A stretch of DNA of 64,000 nt from NCBI GenBank assembly GCA_021778895.1, contig JAJYBR010000006.1:1-64000 (forward strand). The letters run 5' to 3'. The stretch is from Actinomycetes bacterium. Lineage in GTDB: Bacteria; Actinomycetota; Acidimicrobiia; Acidimicrobiales; RAAP-2. Position numbers and translations under genes: made by a program. This document shows, in pieces, positions 53,479 through 63,450 of this stretch; within the stretch, counting starts at the first letter, position 1; each line of letters begins with the position of its first letter. A model generated the notes under the pieces. That model was not told the DNA's origin, did no database searches, and saw only the letters and a list, made by a program, of their open reading frames with translations.

Positions 53479-55656
53479 ATGGAACGGCTGGGACGCCTCG
53501 GCGTGCGCCATCGCTGGTGGACGCTCACCGCCTGGATTCTGACTTTCGTCGTGGTGCTGGCGCTGTCGCGGGCCGTCGGCTCGTCCTACGCCAACTCGTT
53601 CTCGCTGCCCGGCACCAACTCGTCCCACGCCTACCAGCTGCTGAGCCGCGTGACGACCCAGCGCGGCGATACCGACGAGATCGTCTTCGCCGCCCGCGGG
53701 GGCACCGTGGCCAGCCACCGCGCCGCCATCACCGCCATGCTCGATCGTGTCGCCGCCTTGCCCCAGGTGGCCGGGGTGACCTCGCCGTTCTGCCCGAGTG
53801 CCGCCCCGTGCCCCGGCGCCGCCCAGGTCAGCCGCGACGGCACCATCGCCTACGCCCTGGTGCACTTCGGCGCGCCCGGCTACCGGCTCACCACCGCCCA
53901 GATCCGCGGCGTCGAGCAGGTCGGGGCCAGCGTGCGCTCGTCCTCCCTCGAGGTGCAGTTCGGCGGCAACGCCTTCGGCCAGCTGGACAGCCCGGTCTCG
54001 AGCCCCGGTGAGCTGATCGGCATCCTGGTGGCCGCAGTCATCTTGTTCCTGGCCTTCGGCTCGCTGCTGGCGATGCTCCTGCCGCTCGGGATCGCGCTGT
54101 TCGCCCTGGGGATCGCCTCGGGCGTCTCGGTGCTGCTCAGCCACGTGCTCACCATCGCCCAGTTCGCCCCCATCCTCGGCTCACTCATCGGCCTCGGCGT
54201 CGGCATCGACTACGCCCTCTTCATCGTCACCCGCACGCGCCAAGGGCTCAAGCGCGGCCTCGGGGTCGAGGACGCCGTGGCGACGGCCATCAACACCGCC
54301 GGCCGCGCCGTCGTCTTCGCCGGGGCCACGGTGGCCATCGCCCTGCTCGGCATGCTGGTGCTGCGCCTGTCGTTCCTCAACGGCGTCGCGGTCTCGGCGA
54401 CGACGACGGTCGCGATCACCATGCTGGCGTCGATCACGCTGCTGCCCGCGCTCCTGGCCTTCGTCGGCCGGCGCGTGCTCAGCCGCCGCGAGCGGCACGC
54501 GCTGGCCGCCCACGGTCCCGAGCCCGTCGTGGTCGCCGGACCCTGGCAACGGTGGGCCCACTTCGTCGCGCGCCACCCCGTCATCCTCTCGACCGCCGCG
54601 GTCGTCGCGATCGCGGTGCTCGCCGTCCCCTTCTTCTCCTTGCGCCTCGGCAGCTCGGATCAGGGGTCGAACCCGCCCTCGACGACGACGCGCCAGGCCT
54701 ACGACCTGCTGGCGACCGGCTTCGGCCCCGGCTTCAACGGGCCCCTGACGATCGTGGGCCACGTGCGCACCAGCGCCGACCGCGCCGCCATGGCCCACCT
54801 GGCGACGGCGGTGTCCCACGTGCCCGACGTCGCCTCGACCAGCCCCGTCGTGTCCCTGGCGCACGGGTCGATCGACGTCATCTCGGTCATCCCAGCCTCC
54901 AGCCCGCAGTCCGTGGCGACGACGAACCTGATCGACACCCTGCGCCAGCACACGATCCCGCGGGCCGCGTTCTCCAGCCACACCGCGATCTACGTGGGCG
55001 GCCTGACGGCGATCTACAAAGACTTCGCGACGGTGCTCGGGTCCAAGCTGCCCCTCTTCATCGGGGTCATCGTGCTGCTCGGCTGCCTGCTGCTCATGGT
55101 GGCCTTCCGGTCGATCGTCGTCCCCCTGGTCGCCGCCGTGATGAACCTGCTCGCCGTCGGCGCGTCCTTCGGCGTCGTGGTCGCGGTCTTCCAGTGGGGC
55201 TGGGGCAGCCGCCTGCTCAACTCGGGCATCGGTCCCGTCGAGTCCTTCTTGCCCGTGATCATGGTGGCGATCCTCTTCGGGCTCTCGATGGACTACCAGG
55301 TCTTCCTGGTCTCGCGCATGCACGAGGAGTGGCTCAACACCCAGGACAACGAGGAGGCCGTCGTGCGCGGCCAGGCGACGACGGGCCGCGTGATCACGGC
55401 GGCCGCCTTGATCATGATCTCGGTCTTCTTGTCCTTCGCCTTCGGGGGCCAGCGCATCATCGCCGAGTTCGGCGTGGGCCTGGGCGGGGCGGTGCTGCTC
55501 GACGCCTTCCTCTTGCGCACCGTCCTGGTGCCGGCCCTGATGCACTTCCTGGGCCGGGCCAACTGGTACATGCCGGGCTGGCTCGAGCGGATCGTCCCCC
55601 ACGTCGCGGTCGAGGCGACCGAGGCGGACCTCGCCTTCGACGGCGTGCCCGACTGA
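53479..55656 (+). CDS. MMPL-family RND transporter, second copy
   Basis: A 725-residue MMPL exporter with the duplicated RND layout: helix 1 at about residues 14-34, an extracytoplasmic domain to 180, and five helices. The same arrangement follows from about 370. GLGVGIDYALFIVTRTRQGLKRG and FGLSMDYQVFLVSRMHEEW are the paired Asp-Tyr relay helices. Substrate unknown; lipid or drug export is usual. ATG 53479 has AGGAGG 4 bp upstream; the longer frame from 53446 is rejected. A TetR gene lies convergent 1 bp after the stop and probably regulates it. Confidence 0.9.
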   Translation: MERLGRLGVRHRWWTLTAWILTFVVVLALSRAVGSSYANSFSLPGTNSSHAYQLLSRVTTQRGDTDEIVFAARGGTVASHRAAITAMLDRVAALPQVAGVTSPFCPSAAPCPGAAQVSRDGTIAYALVHFGAPGYRLTTAQIRGVEQVGASVRSSSLEVQFGGNAFGQLDSPVSSPGELIGILVAAVILFLAFGSLLAMLLPLGIALFALGIASGVSVLLSHVLTIAQFAPILGSLIGLGVGIDYALFIVTRTRQGLKRGLGVEDAVATAINTAGRAVVFAGATVAIALLGMLVLRLSFLNGVAVSATTTVAITMLASITLLPALLAFVGRRVLSRRERHALAAHGPEPVVVAGPWQRWAHFVARHPVILSTAAVVAIAVLAVPFFSLRLGSSDQGSNPPSTTTRQAYDLLATGFGPGFNGPLTIVGHVRTSADRAAMAHLATAVSHVPDVASTSPVVSLAHGSIDVISVIPASSPQSVATTNLIDTLRQHTIPRAAFSSHTAIYVGGLTAIYKDFATVLGSKLPLFIGVIVLLGCLLLMVAFRSIVVPLVAAVMNLLAVGASFGVVVAVFQWGWGSRLLNSGIGPVESFLPVIMVAILFGLSMDYQVFLVSRMHEEWLNTQDNEEAVVRGQATTGRVITAAALIMISVFLSFAFGGQRIIAEFGVGLGGAVLLDAFLLRTVLVPALMHFLGRANWYMPGWLERIVPHVAVEATEADLAFDGVPD

Positions 55657-55657
55657 C

Positions 55658-56269
55658 TCAGCGGGTGGTGGCGCCGGCCATCAGGGTCCAGCACAGCTCG
55701 GCGACGCGCTGGGGCGTCACGCCGAGGTCGGGCGCGTGGGGCAGGACGGCCAAGCCGACCGACGCCGCCCAGAAGACCGCCACGCCGGTCGCGGCGTGGG
55801 GTGCGCTCTCGACCCACCCCAGGACCTGGGCCTGCTCCATCAGGTGCACCCAGTTCCGGTACCGCCGGTCGACCATGTCGCGGAACTCCCGGCGCGTCGT
55901 CTGATCGGCCCAGATGTCGAGGAGCAGGCGCATCACCCCGACCTCCTCCTCGAAGGCACCCGCCTCCCACGTCGTCACGATGTCGCCCATCAACTCGGCC
56001 CGGAACCGGTCGGCGTCGCCATCGGCCAGCGCGTCCGCCATGCGCGAGACGTAGTCGGCCATCGGACGGGTGAGCTCGAAGTAGGTGCGCAGCTGGGCCT
56101 GGGCGATCACCTGCTCGCGGGACTCGAAGTGGTAGTAGATCGTCGGCACCCCGACGTGGGCGCGCTTGGCCAACTCGGCGATGCGGAAGTTGGCCGAGCC
56201 GACCTCCCGCACCAGCGCCTGCGCGTGCTCCACGATGTGGTCCCGCGTCGCGTTCGCAGCAGCTCCCAT
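55658..56269 (-). CDS. TetR-family transcriptional regulator
   Basis: A 203-residue repressor. The N-terminal TetR HTH reads FRIAELAKRAHVGVPTIYYHFESREQVI. The C-terminal ligand domain ends in a helix-rich region (GVAVFWAASVGLAVLP...) of no known ligand class. ATG 56269 is chosen for GGAGGTGGTC just upstream; the frame from 56293 is less likely. Convergent to the MMPL gene, a frequent pairing with efflux pumps, although the operator would have to lie upstream of that gene at a distance. Confidence 0.88.
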   Translation of the reverse strand: MGAAANATRDHIVEHAQALVREVGSANFRIAELAKRAHVGVPTIYYHFESREQVIAQAQLRTYFELTRPMADYVSRMADALADGDADRFRAELMGDIVTTWEAGAFEEEVGVMRLLLDIWADQTTRREFRDMVDRRYRNWVHLMEQAQVLGWVESAPHAATGVAVFWAASVGLAVLPHAPDLGVTPQRVAELCWTLMAGATTR

Positions 56270-56390
56270 GACCACCTCCCGCCGGAACCCCACGCAACTG
56301 TGGGAAACCTAGCCCGTCGCTGTGACGGATGTTGACCATGACTCAGTCCAGCGAAGAACCTGCGATGCGCCGATGCACCGAGCCCCAAGA

Positions 56391-56428
56391 CGCCAGAGGC
56401 CGGGTCCCGCGGGACCCGGCCTCTGGCG
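56391..56428. terminator. 38-bp perfect palindrome, groEL terminator
   Basis: CGCCAGAGGCCGGGTCCCG (56391-56409) is followed at once by its exact reverse complement (56410-56428), giving a very stable hairpin 15 bp after the groEL stop. The rest of the 174-bp gap to tetR shows no gene. Confidence 0.85.
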
Positions 56429-56443
56429 TGGACAGACAACTGC

Positions 56444-58374
<1,931 letters not shown>

Positions 58375-58394
58375 GATGGGTGCCTCCTGTGCGT

Positions 58395-58421
58395 CTAGCA
58401 CTCGATAGGGTCGACTGCCAA
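58395..58421. promoter_or_regulatory. Degenerate CIRCE operator (HrcA site)
   Basis: CTAGCACTC, then nine bases, then GACTGCCAA. The CIRCE consensus is TTAGCACTC-N9-GAGTGCTAA, so the left arm matches 8/9 and the right 7/9 with exact spacing. It lies 21 bp before the groES ATG, downstream of and touching the -10 TAGATT (58420-58425, minus strand). HrcA repression of groES-groEL is inferred; hrcA is not in the window. Confidence 0.75.
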
Positions 58422-58425
58422 TCTA
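58420..58425 (-). promoter_or_regulatory. -10 element (TAGATT) of groES-groEL
   Basis: Minus-strand TAGATT lies 45 bp before the groES start and overlaps the right arm of the CIRCE-like element, the expected geometry for HrcA blocking polymerase. No good -35 is seen. Confidence 0.5.
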
Positions 58426-58479
58426 GCAGCCAGGACGCCGGAGTGCCAGCGGCCCCCCGGTTCGCGGGGTCCCGGTGGC

Positions 58480-58485
58480 TACTCT
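58480..58485 (+). promoter_or_regulatory. -10 element (TACTCT) of the leaderless MFS gene
   Basis: TACTCT is followed by six bases and then the GTG at 58492. No ribosome site is present. It is divergent from the groES promoter with 54 bp between the two hexamers. Confidence 0.55.
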
Positions 58486-58491
58486 CGAGGG

Positions 58492-59709
58492 GTGCCCGGC
58501 GAACCCGCGGTCCTTGGCCCGAGCCAGCGCCGCGACATCGGCCTGCTGGTCGTCGTGCGGGGCATCTCCTTCGTCGGCGACGGCATCGCCCTGGTGGCCC
58601 TCTTCTTGCGCGTGGCACCCCTCGGTCACGCGTGGGCCGTCGCCGGCCTGGCGATCGCGGGATCGCTCCCCTTCGTCGTCCTGGCCCCCCTCGCCGGCCA
58701 CGTCGTCGACCGCGTGCGAGCCCGCCCGCTCCTGGTCGCCCTGGGACTCGCCGAGGCGCTCGTCTGTGCGGGCTTGGCCCTCGACACGGGCGTCGCGGCC
58801 GCCCTCGGGCTGCTCTTCGCGCTGAACTGCCTGGTCGCCTTCTCGGTCCCGGGCTACACGACCCTGGCGGTCGCGATCGCCGGGCCCGGCAACGCCCAGC
58901 GCGCCCAGGGACCCCTCCAGGCGGCCCAGGGCCTGGCCATGGTCGTCGGCCCGATGCTCGGTGGGCTGCTCGTGGGCCTGGTCGGCCAGCGCTGGCCCCT
59001 CGGCCTGGACGCGGTGTCCTTCGCCGTGGCCGGGGTCGGGACGGCCCTCGTCGTCCACGACCGCCGCCCGACGACCCCGGCGCCCGGTGAGCACGTCTCG
59101 GCCTTCGCCGGCATCGCCCTGGTGGCACGCGACGCCCTCTTGCGACCGCTCGCCGTCGACATCTTCGCGTTCCTCGCGACCCTGGGCATGGTGAACGTGG
59201 CCGAGGTCTTCTTCGTCACCCAGACCCTGCACGGCTCGCCCCTCGCCTACGGGGCCCTCGGCGCCTCCTTCGGGGCCGGCACCGTCGTCGGGTCGCTCCA
59301 GGCGGCGCGCCTCAGCCGCGACGAGCGGCACCAGGCCGCGTGGCTGTGCGGGACGATCGTCGCCGTCGGCCTCCTGGTGGGCGGAGTGTCCCTGGTGGAG
59401 AACGTCGGCGAGATCTACCCGCTCATGGTGGTCGCGGGCGTCGCCGTCGGCATCGCCAACGTGATGGCCATCACCCTGTTCTCCGAGCGCGCCGCCGAGC
59501 ACCTCCACGGGCGCCTCTTCGCGGCCCTCGGCGCGATCACGACCACGGCCGACGTCGGCGCGACGGTCGCCGGGGGCGCGCTGCTGTCGGTCCTCGCCCC
59601 GCGCACCGTCTACCTGCTGGGCGGTGTGCTGGCGACCGTGGCGGCCGTCGTCTTCGGCGCCCTGGCCATGCGCGCGGTGACCCGCGGGGGCGGCGCCAGC
59701 GCCGTTTAG
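58492..59709 (+). CDS. Major facilitator superfamily transporter
   Basis: A 405-residue protein with about 12 helices, of the MFS_3/enterobactin-exporter (EntS) branch. GISFVGDGIALVALFLRVAPLGHAWAV opens it, with LAGHVVDRVRARPLL as the loop 2-3 motif A variant, and QAAQGLAMVVGPMLGGLLVG as motif C. No substrate can be assigned. The GTG at 58492 is predicted leaderless. Its TAG interleaves with the TAA of the convergent pdxH gene (TTAG at 59706-59709). Confidence 0.87.
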   Translation: MPGEPAVLGPSQRRDIGLLVVVRGISFVGDGIALVALFLRVAPLGHAWAVAGLAIAGSLPFVVLAPLAGHVVDRVRARPLLVALGLAEALVCAGLALDTGVAAALGLLFALNCLVAFSVPGYTTLAVAIAGPGNAQRAQGPLQAAQGLAMVVGPMLGGLLVGLVGQRWPLGLDAVSFAVAGVGTALVVHDRRPTTPAPGEHVSAFAGIALVARDALLRPLAVDIFAFLATLGMVNVAEVFFVTQTLHGSPLAYGALGASFGAGTVVGSLQAARLSRDERHQAAWLCGTIVAVGLLVGGVSLVENVGEIYPLMVVAGVAVGIANVMAITLFSERAAEHLHGRLFAALGAITTTADVGATVAGGALLSVLAPRTVYLLGGVLATVAAVVFGALAMRAVTRGGGASAV

Positions 59710-60311
59710 GGGTCGAGGCGCGAGAGCTGCCAGCTCGCGCCGGCGCGCTCGTAGACGACGCGGTCGTGGAGCCGGTCGGGACGCTGCTGGAAGAACTCCA
59801 CGCGCGTCGGCGTGAGCCGGTAGCCGCCCCAGTGGGGCGGGCGCGGGACGTCGCTTCCCGCGTAGCGCTCCTCCAGCCGCGCGACGCGCTCCTCGAGGTC
59901 TCCGCGCGCTGCCTGGGCCTGGCTCTGGTGGCTCGCCCAGGCCCCGATCTGGTGGCCCCGGGGGCGCTTCGCGAAGTAGGCGTCCGACACGCTCGCGGGC
60001 ACCGGGGCGACCGGCCCCTCGAAGCGCACCTGGCGGCCCCGGGGCTCGCAGTACCAGAGGATGGCCGCGTGCGGGTTGGCGGCGAGCTCGGCGCCCTTGC
60101 GGCTCTCGTAGTTCGTGTACCACCCCACGCCTTCGGCGTCGACGAGCCGCATCAGCACCATGCGCACACTCGGGCGGCCGTCGGGCGTCGCCGTCACCAG
60201 GGCCACGGCCTCGCGGTCGGCCATCTCGGCGCCCTCGTCGAACCACCGGGCGAACTGGGCCATCGGGTCCGGGGCGCAGCCGGCCAGCTCGAGGGGCTCC
60301 CAGCGCGCCAT
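59706..60311 (-). CDS. pdxH: Pyridoxamine 5'-phosphate oxidase
   Basis: FMN enzyme making pyridoxal 5'-phosphate, 201 residues. PSVRMVLMRLVDAEGVGWYTNYESRKGAEL holds the FMN-binding residues. QVRFEGPVAPV, SHQSQ and HWGGYRLTPTRVEFFQQRPDRLHDR are PdxH signatures. It ends WQLSRLDP as is normal. ATG 60311 shares its A with the tsaD stop; GTG 60314 would overlap it (GTGATG). Last gene of the alr-udg-tsaE-tsaB-rimI-tsaD-pdxH run; PLP is the cofactor of the alanine racemase that heads the visible run. Confidence 0.94.
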   Translation of the reverse strand: MARWEPLELAGCAPDPMAQFARWFDEGAEMADREAVALVTATPDGRPSVRMVLMRLVDAEGVGWYTNYESRKGAELAANPHAAILWYCEPRGRQVRFEGPVAPVPASVSDAYFAKRPRGHQIGAWASHQSQAQAARGDLEERVARLEERYAGSDVPRPPHWGGYRLTPTRVEFFQQRPDRLHDRVVYERAGASWQLSRLDP

Positions 60312-61306
60312 CACGCCCCGAGCGCCCAGGTGGGGTCGGCCCCCACATCGAGGCCGGCCACGTCGCCCGCGGCCAGGTGCACCAGGCCGGCCGCCGCGAT
60401 CATGGCGCCGTTGTCGGTGCAGTAGGCGGGGCTCGGCAGGTGGGCGGCGATCCCGCGCTCGGCCGCGATGGCCGCGGTGGCGGCCCGCAGGGCCCGGTTG
60501 GCGGCCACGCCGCCCGCCAGGGCGACCCCGGCCACGCGGTGGCGGCCCAGTGCCTGGACCATCTTGCGGGTGAGCTGCTCGACGACGGCGCCCTGGAAGG
60601 CGGCCGCCACGTCGGCGGCCGCGACCGCGTGGCGCTCGCCGGCCCGCACGACGGCCGACTTGAGGCCGGAGAAGGAGAAGTCCAGCCCCTCCCCGGTCAT
60701 CGAGACCGGCAGGGTCAAGGCGGTCGGGTCCCCGGTGCCCGCCAGGCGGTCGATCGGCGGGCCGCCGGGATAGCCCAGCCCGAGCCAGCGGGCCACCTTG
60801 TCGTAGGCCTCGCCGGCCGCGTCGTCGATCGTCTCGCCGAGCACGGTGAAGTGCCCGGGCGCCTCGACCAGCACCAGCTGGGTGTGGCCCCCCGACACCA
60901 GCAGGGTCAGTAGGGGCCAGGCCAGGTCCGGCGACTCCAGCAGCGGCGCGTAGAGGTGCCCCTCCAGGTGGTTGACGGCCACCAGGGGCACGTCCCAGGC
61001 CAGGGCGTAGGCCTTGGCGGCGGCCAGACCCACCAGCAGCGAGCCGACCAGGCCCGGGCCCGTGGTGACCGCGACGGCGTCGAGCTGCGGGGCCCGCACG
61101 TCGAGGCCGGCCTGGGCGAGCGCCGCCCGGACCGTCGGTCCGATCGTCTCGACGTGGGCCCGTCCGGCCAGCTCGGGCACCACGCCCCCGAAGTCCCGGT
61201 GCAGGGCCATCGAGGACTCGACGACCGAGCTCTCCAGGTGCCAGCCCGTCGAGAGGACCGCCACGCCGGTCTCGTCGCAGCTCGTCTCGATGCCGAGCAC
61301 CCTCAC
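60311..61306 (-). CDS. tsaD: tRNA N6-adenosine threonylcarbamoyltransferase TsaD
   Basis: Catalytic subunit that puts t6A on A37 of ANN-decoding tRNAs, 331 residues, ASKHA fold. VLGIETSCDETGVAVL starts it. VVPELAGRAHVETI and NHLEGHLYAPLL carry metal-binding His. LVSGGHTQLVLV and GVALAGGVAANRALR are nucleotide-binding. GTG 61306 overlaps the rimI stop as GTGA; the 16 extra residues of the longer frame are not conserved. Works with TsaB and TsaE, encoded in the same operon. Confidence 0.96.
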   Translation of the reverse strand: MRVLGIETSCDETGVAVLSTGWHLESSVVESSMALHRDFGGVVPELAGRAHVETIGPTVRAALAQAGLDVRAPQLDAVAVTTGPGLVGSLLVGLAAAKAYALAWDVPLVAVNHLEGHLYAPLLESPDLAWPLLTLLVSGGHTQLVLVEAPGHFTVLGETIDDAAGEAYDKVARWLGLGYPGGPPIDRLAGTGDPTALTLPVSMTGEGLDFSFSGLKSAVVRAGERHAVAAADVAAAFQGAVVEQLTRKMVQALGRHRVAGVALAGGVAANRALRAATAAIAAERGIAAHLPSPAYCTDNGAMIAAAGLVHLAAGDVAGLDVGADPTWALGA

Positions 61307-61782
61307 GGCGCCAGCGTAGGCCCGCCGGCGGCGGGCGCCCCCAGGTCGGCCCACATGACCAGGGCGTCCTCCCCGGTGCGCTCGTAGTAGCGCGGGCGCA
61401 CCCCGACGGGCGCGAAGCCGAAGCGGTAGTAGAGGCGCTGGGCGCGGGTGTTCGAGACCGCCACCTCCAAGGTGGCCCGCACGATCTGGCGCGCCTCGGC
61501 GTCGGCGAAGGCCTCGGTGAGCAGGGCGGTCGCGACGCCGCGGCCCTCGTGCGCCGATGCGGTGCCCAGCGTGTTCACGTGGAGCTCGTCGATGACGAAC
61601 ATGACCCCGAGGTAGCCGATCACCACGCCCTCTTCCACGGCGACCGTGTAGCGGCGCGTGGCCACGTTGCTCATCTCGTCGATCAGCATGCCGCGGGTCC
61701 AGGGCTCGGGGAACTGGGTCTCCTCGATGCGCAGGATCTCGGGCAGGTCGCGCCGCTCGGCCCGGCGGATCGTCCAGGTCAC
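61303..61782 (-). CDS. rimI: Ribosomal-protein-alanine N-acetyltransferase RimI
   Basis: GNAT-family enzyme, 159 residues, acetylating the N-terminus of S18 in E. coli and of other proteins in actinobacteria. WTIRRAERRDLPEILRIEETQFPEPWTRGML is the RimI start. The acetyl-CoA loop HEGRGVATALL follows VNTLGTASA. LEVAVSNTRAQRLYYRFGFAPVGVRPRYY and EDALVMWADL complete it. GTG 61782 overlaps the tsaB stop; the longer frame is rejected. Its place between tsaB and tsaD is a widely conserved order. Confidence 0.95.
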   Translation of the reverse strand: MTWTIRRAERRDLPEILRIEETQFPEPWTRGMLIDEMSNVATRRYTVAVEEGVVIGYLGVMFVIDELHVNTLGTASAHEGRGVATALLTEAFADAEARQIVRATLEVAVSNTRAQRLYYRFGFAPVGVRPRYYERTGEDALVMWADLGAPAAGGPTLAP

Positions 61783-62447
61783 GGCCACGGCCGCGTGGGG
61801 AAGTTGGCCACCGCGTCGGCCTCGCGCAGGTAGAGCGGGTGCACCGGCGAGGGGTCGCGCTGCGCCCCGATCGCCATCGCCGTCTCGACCGACGGCCACG
61901 CGACCTCGAGGCACGTGGCGCCGGGCACGGCGCCGAGGTCGCTCGCGTAGCGGACCGCCCCGTCCCCGACGAAGGTCACCGGCGCCGCCGCGCCCGCCCA
62001 GTGTTCGGCCAGGTCCCGTGGGCGCACGACGCGGGGAATGTCGCGTGCCACGACGGCGTCGCCCAGGGTGAAGCTCTGGGCGAAGAGCTCGCCGCGACGC
62101 CCGTCGACGACGGCGACCACACTGCCCGTCACCCCGCGGGCGGCGGCCTCAGCCGCGTAGACCTCGAGGGAGGTGACCCCGACCAGCTCGGCCCCGGTCG
62201 CCTCGGCGAGAGCCACGGCCGTCGCGATCCCGACGCGCAGGCCGGTGAAGAGGCCCGGACCGTGGTCGACGACGATTCGCGTCACGTCGCCCAGCGTCGC
62301 CGGCCACGCCGCGAGCAGGCTCTGGATGCCCGGCACCAGCACCTCGACGTGGCGCCGGTCGCTCGCGAGCAGCGACTCGACGCGGCGCTCCCCCGCGGCC
62401 AGCCCGGCGGCACAGGCCGTCGTCGCGGTCTCGATGCCGAGGATCAC
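61779..62447 (-). CDS. tsaB: t6A biosynthesis protein TsaB
   Basis: Non-catalytic ASKHA partner that scaffolds TsaD, 222 residues. [19 protein letters not shown] at the start, GDVTRIVVDHGPGLFTGLRVGIATA as the shared Gcp-like motif, and VVAVVDGRRGELFAQSF typify TsaB. The C-terminal PLYLREADAV is the family end. GTG 62447 overlaps the tsaE stop as GTGA; GTG 62456 is a weaker alternative. Confidence 0.94.
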   Translation of the reverse strand: MILGIETATTACAAGLAAGERRVESLLASDRRHVEVLVPGIQSLLAAWPATLGDVTRIVVDHGPGLFTGLRVGIATAVALAEATGAELVGVTSLEVYAAEAAARGVTGSVVAVVDGRRGELFAQSFTLGDAVVARDIPRVVRPRDLAEHWAGAAAPVTFVGDGAVRYASDLGAVPGATCLEVAWPSVETAMAIGAQRDPSPVHPLYLREADAVANFPTRPWP

Positions 62448-62908
62448 GCCGCCCACCCCGTCACCGGCGCACGACCCGGCGGGGCCGTCAGGGCGAGTTC
62501 GCGGACGTCGTCATCCTCGATCGTGAAGCGCACCTCCCAGTGGTCGGGGCCCCACAGCGCCTCGGCGCGCTCGCCCCACTCGATGAGGGCGACGGCCGAC
62601 TCCTCGACCAGCTCGCCGAGAGCCAGGTCGGCCGCCTCGTCGAGGCTCTCGACCCGGTAGAGGTCCGCGTGGTACAGCGTGACGATCCCGCGGTCGTTGG
62701 CGCACGCGTGGGGCCGCACCAGGGTGAAGGTCGGGCTGGTGACCCGCTCGCGCACGCCGAGCGCGGCGGCGACCCCGGTCGAAAAGACGGTCTTGCCCGC
62801 GCCGAGAGGACCGGTGAGGACGACCACGTCGCCGGGGACCAGCCACGCCGCGAGCGCCCGGCCAGCCGCGACCGTGTCCGCGGGGTTAGCACAGCGGCGT
62901 GCGCTCAC
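62444..62908 (-). CDS. tsaE: t6A biosynthesis ATPase TsaE
   Basis: P-loop ATPase that drives the TsaBD cycle, 154 residues. Walker A is [33 protein letters not shown] is the TsaE switch region, and [22 protein letters not shown] plus [14 protein letters not shown] complete the signature. The GTG overlaps the udg stop as GTGA. Confidence 0.94.
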   Translation of the reverse strand: MSARRCANPADTVAAGRALAAWLVPGDVVVLTGPLGAGKTVFSTGVAAALGVRERVTSPTFTLVRPHACANDRGIVTLYHADLYRVESLDEAADLALGELVEESAVALIEWGERAEALWGPDHWEVRFTIEDDDVRELALTAPPGRAPVTGWAA

Positions 62909-63450
62909 GCGTTCTCCAGGAGCGCGCGCACCACTTGGAGGTCGGCCCGCATCACGTCGACGATCTCGGGATTGCGCAGGGCGGCCGCTGGGTGGTATGT
63001 GGCGAGACCCGATCCGCGCCCGAGGTGGCGCGGCCGGCCGTGGATGCGTCCCATGGGCAACGTGGCGCCCAGGACCTCACGCGCGGCCGTCAGGCCGACC
63101 GCCAGGGTGACCGGTGCCGTGCTCTCGTCGCGCTGCTCGTCGAGCCACGGGCGGCACGCCGCCAGCTCTGCGGGGACCGGCGCCCGGTTGCCCGGGGGTC
63201 GGCACTTCAGGGTGTTGGTGACGTAGCACTCCTCGCGGCTCAAGCCGACCTCCTCGACCAGGAGCCGGAAGAGCAGCTGGCCCGAGCGCCCGACGAAGGG
63301 CTGGCCCTGGAGGTCCTCGTCGCGCCCGGGGGCTTCCCCGATCACGAGCAGCCGCGAGCTGAGGGAGCCGGACCCCACGACGACGTGGGTGCGCGAGGTC
63401 GCCAGGGAGCAGCGGGTGCAGGCGCGCACCAGGTCCGGATCGAAGGTCAC
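62905..63450 (-). CDS. udg: Uracil-DNA glycosylase, family 4
   Basis: Base-excision enzyme with an iron-sulfur cluster, 181 residues. CTRCSLA at the N-terminus and the later CRPPGNR and ACRPWL Cys give four cluster ligands. Motif 1 reads [23 protein letters not shown] and motif 2 [10 protein letters not shown]. This favours family 4 over family 5. GTG 63450 overlaps the alr stop (GTGA) and starts [15 protein letters not shown] uracil-repair enzyme here is probably housekeeping in a GC-rich genome prone to cytosine deamination. Confidence 0.92.
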   Translation of the reverse strand: MTFDPDLVRACTRCSLATSRTHVVVGSGSLSSRLLVIGEAPGRDEDLQGQPFVGRSGQLLFRLLVEEVGLSREECYVTNTLKCRPPGNRAPVPAELAACRPWLDEQRDESTAPVTLAVGLTAAREVLGATLPMGRIHGRPRHLGRGSGLATYHPAAALRNPEIVDVMRADLQVVRALLENA

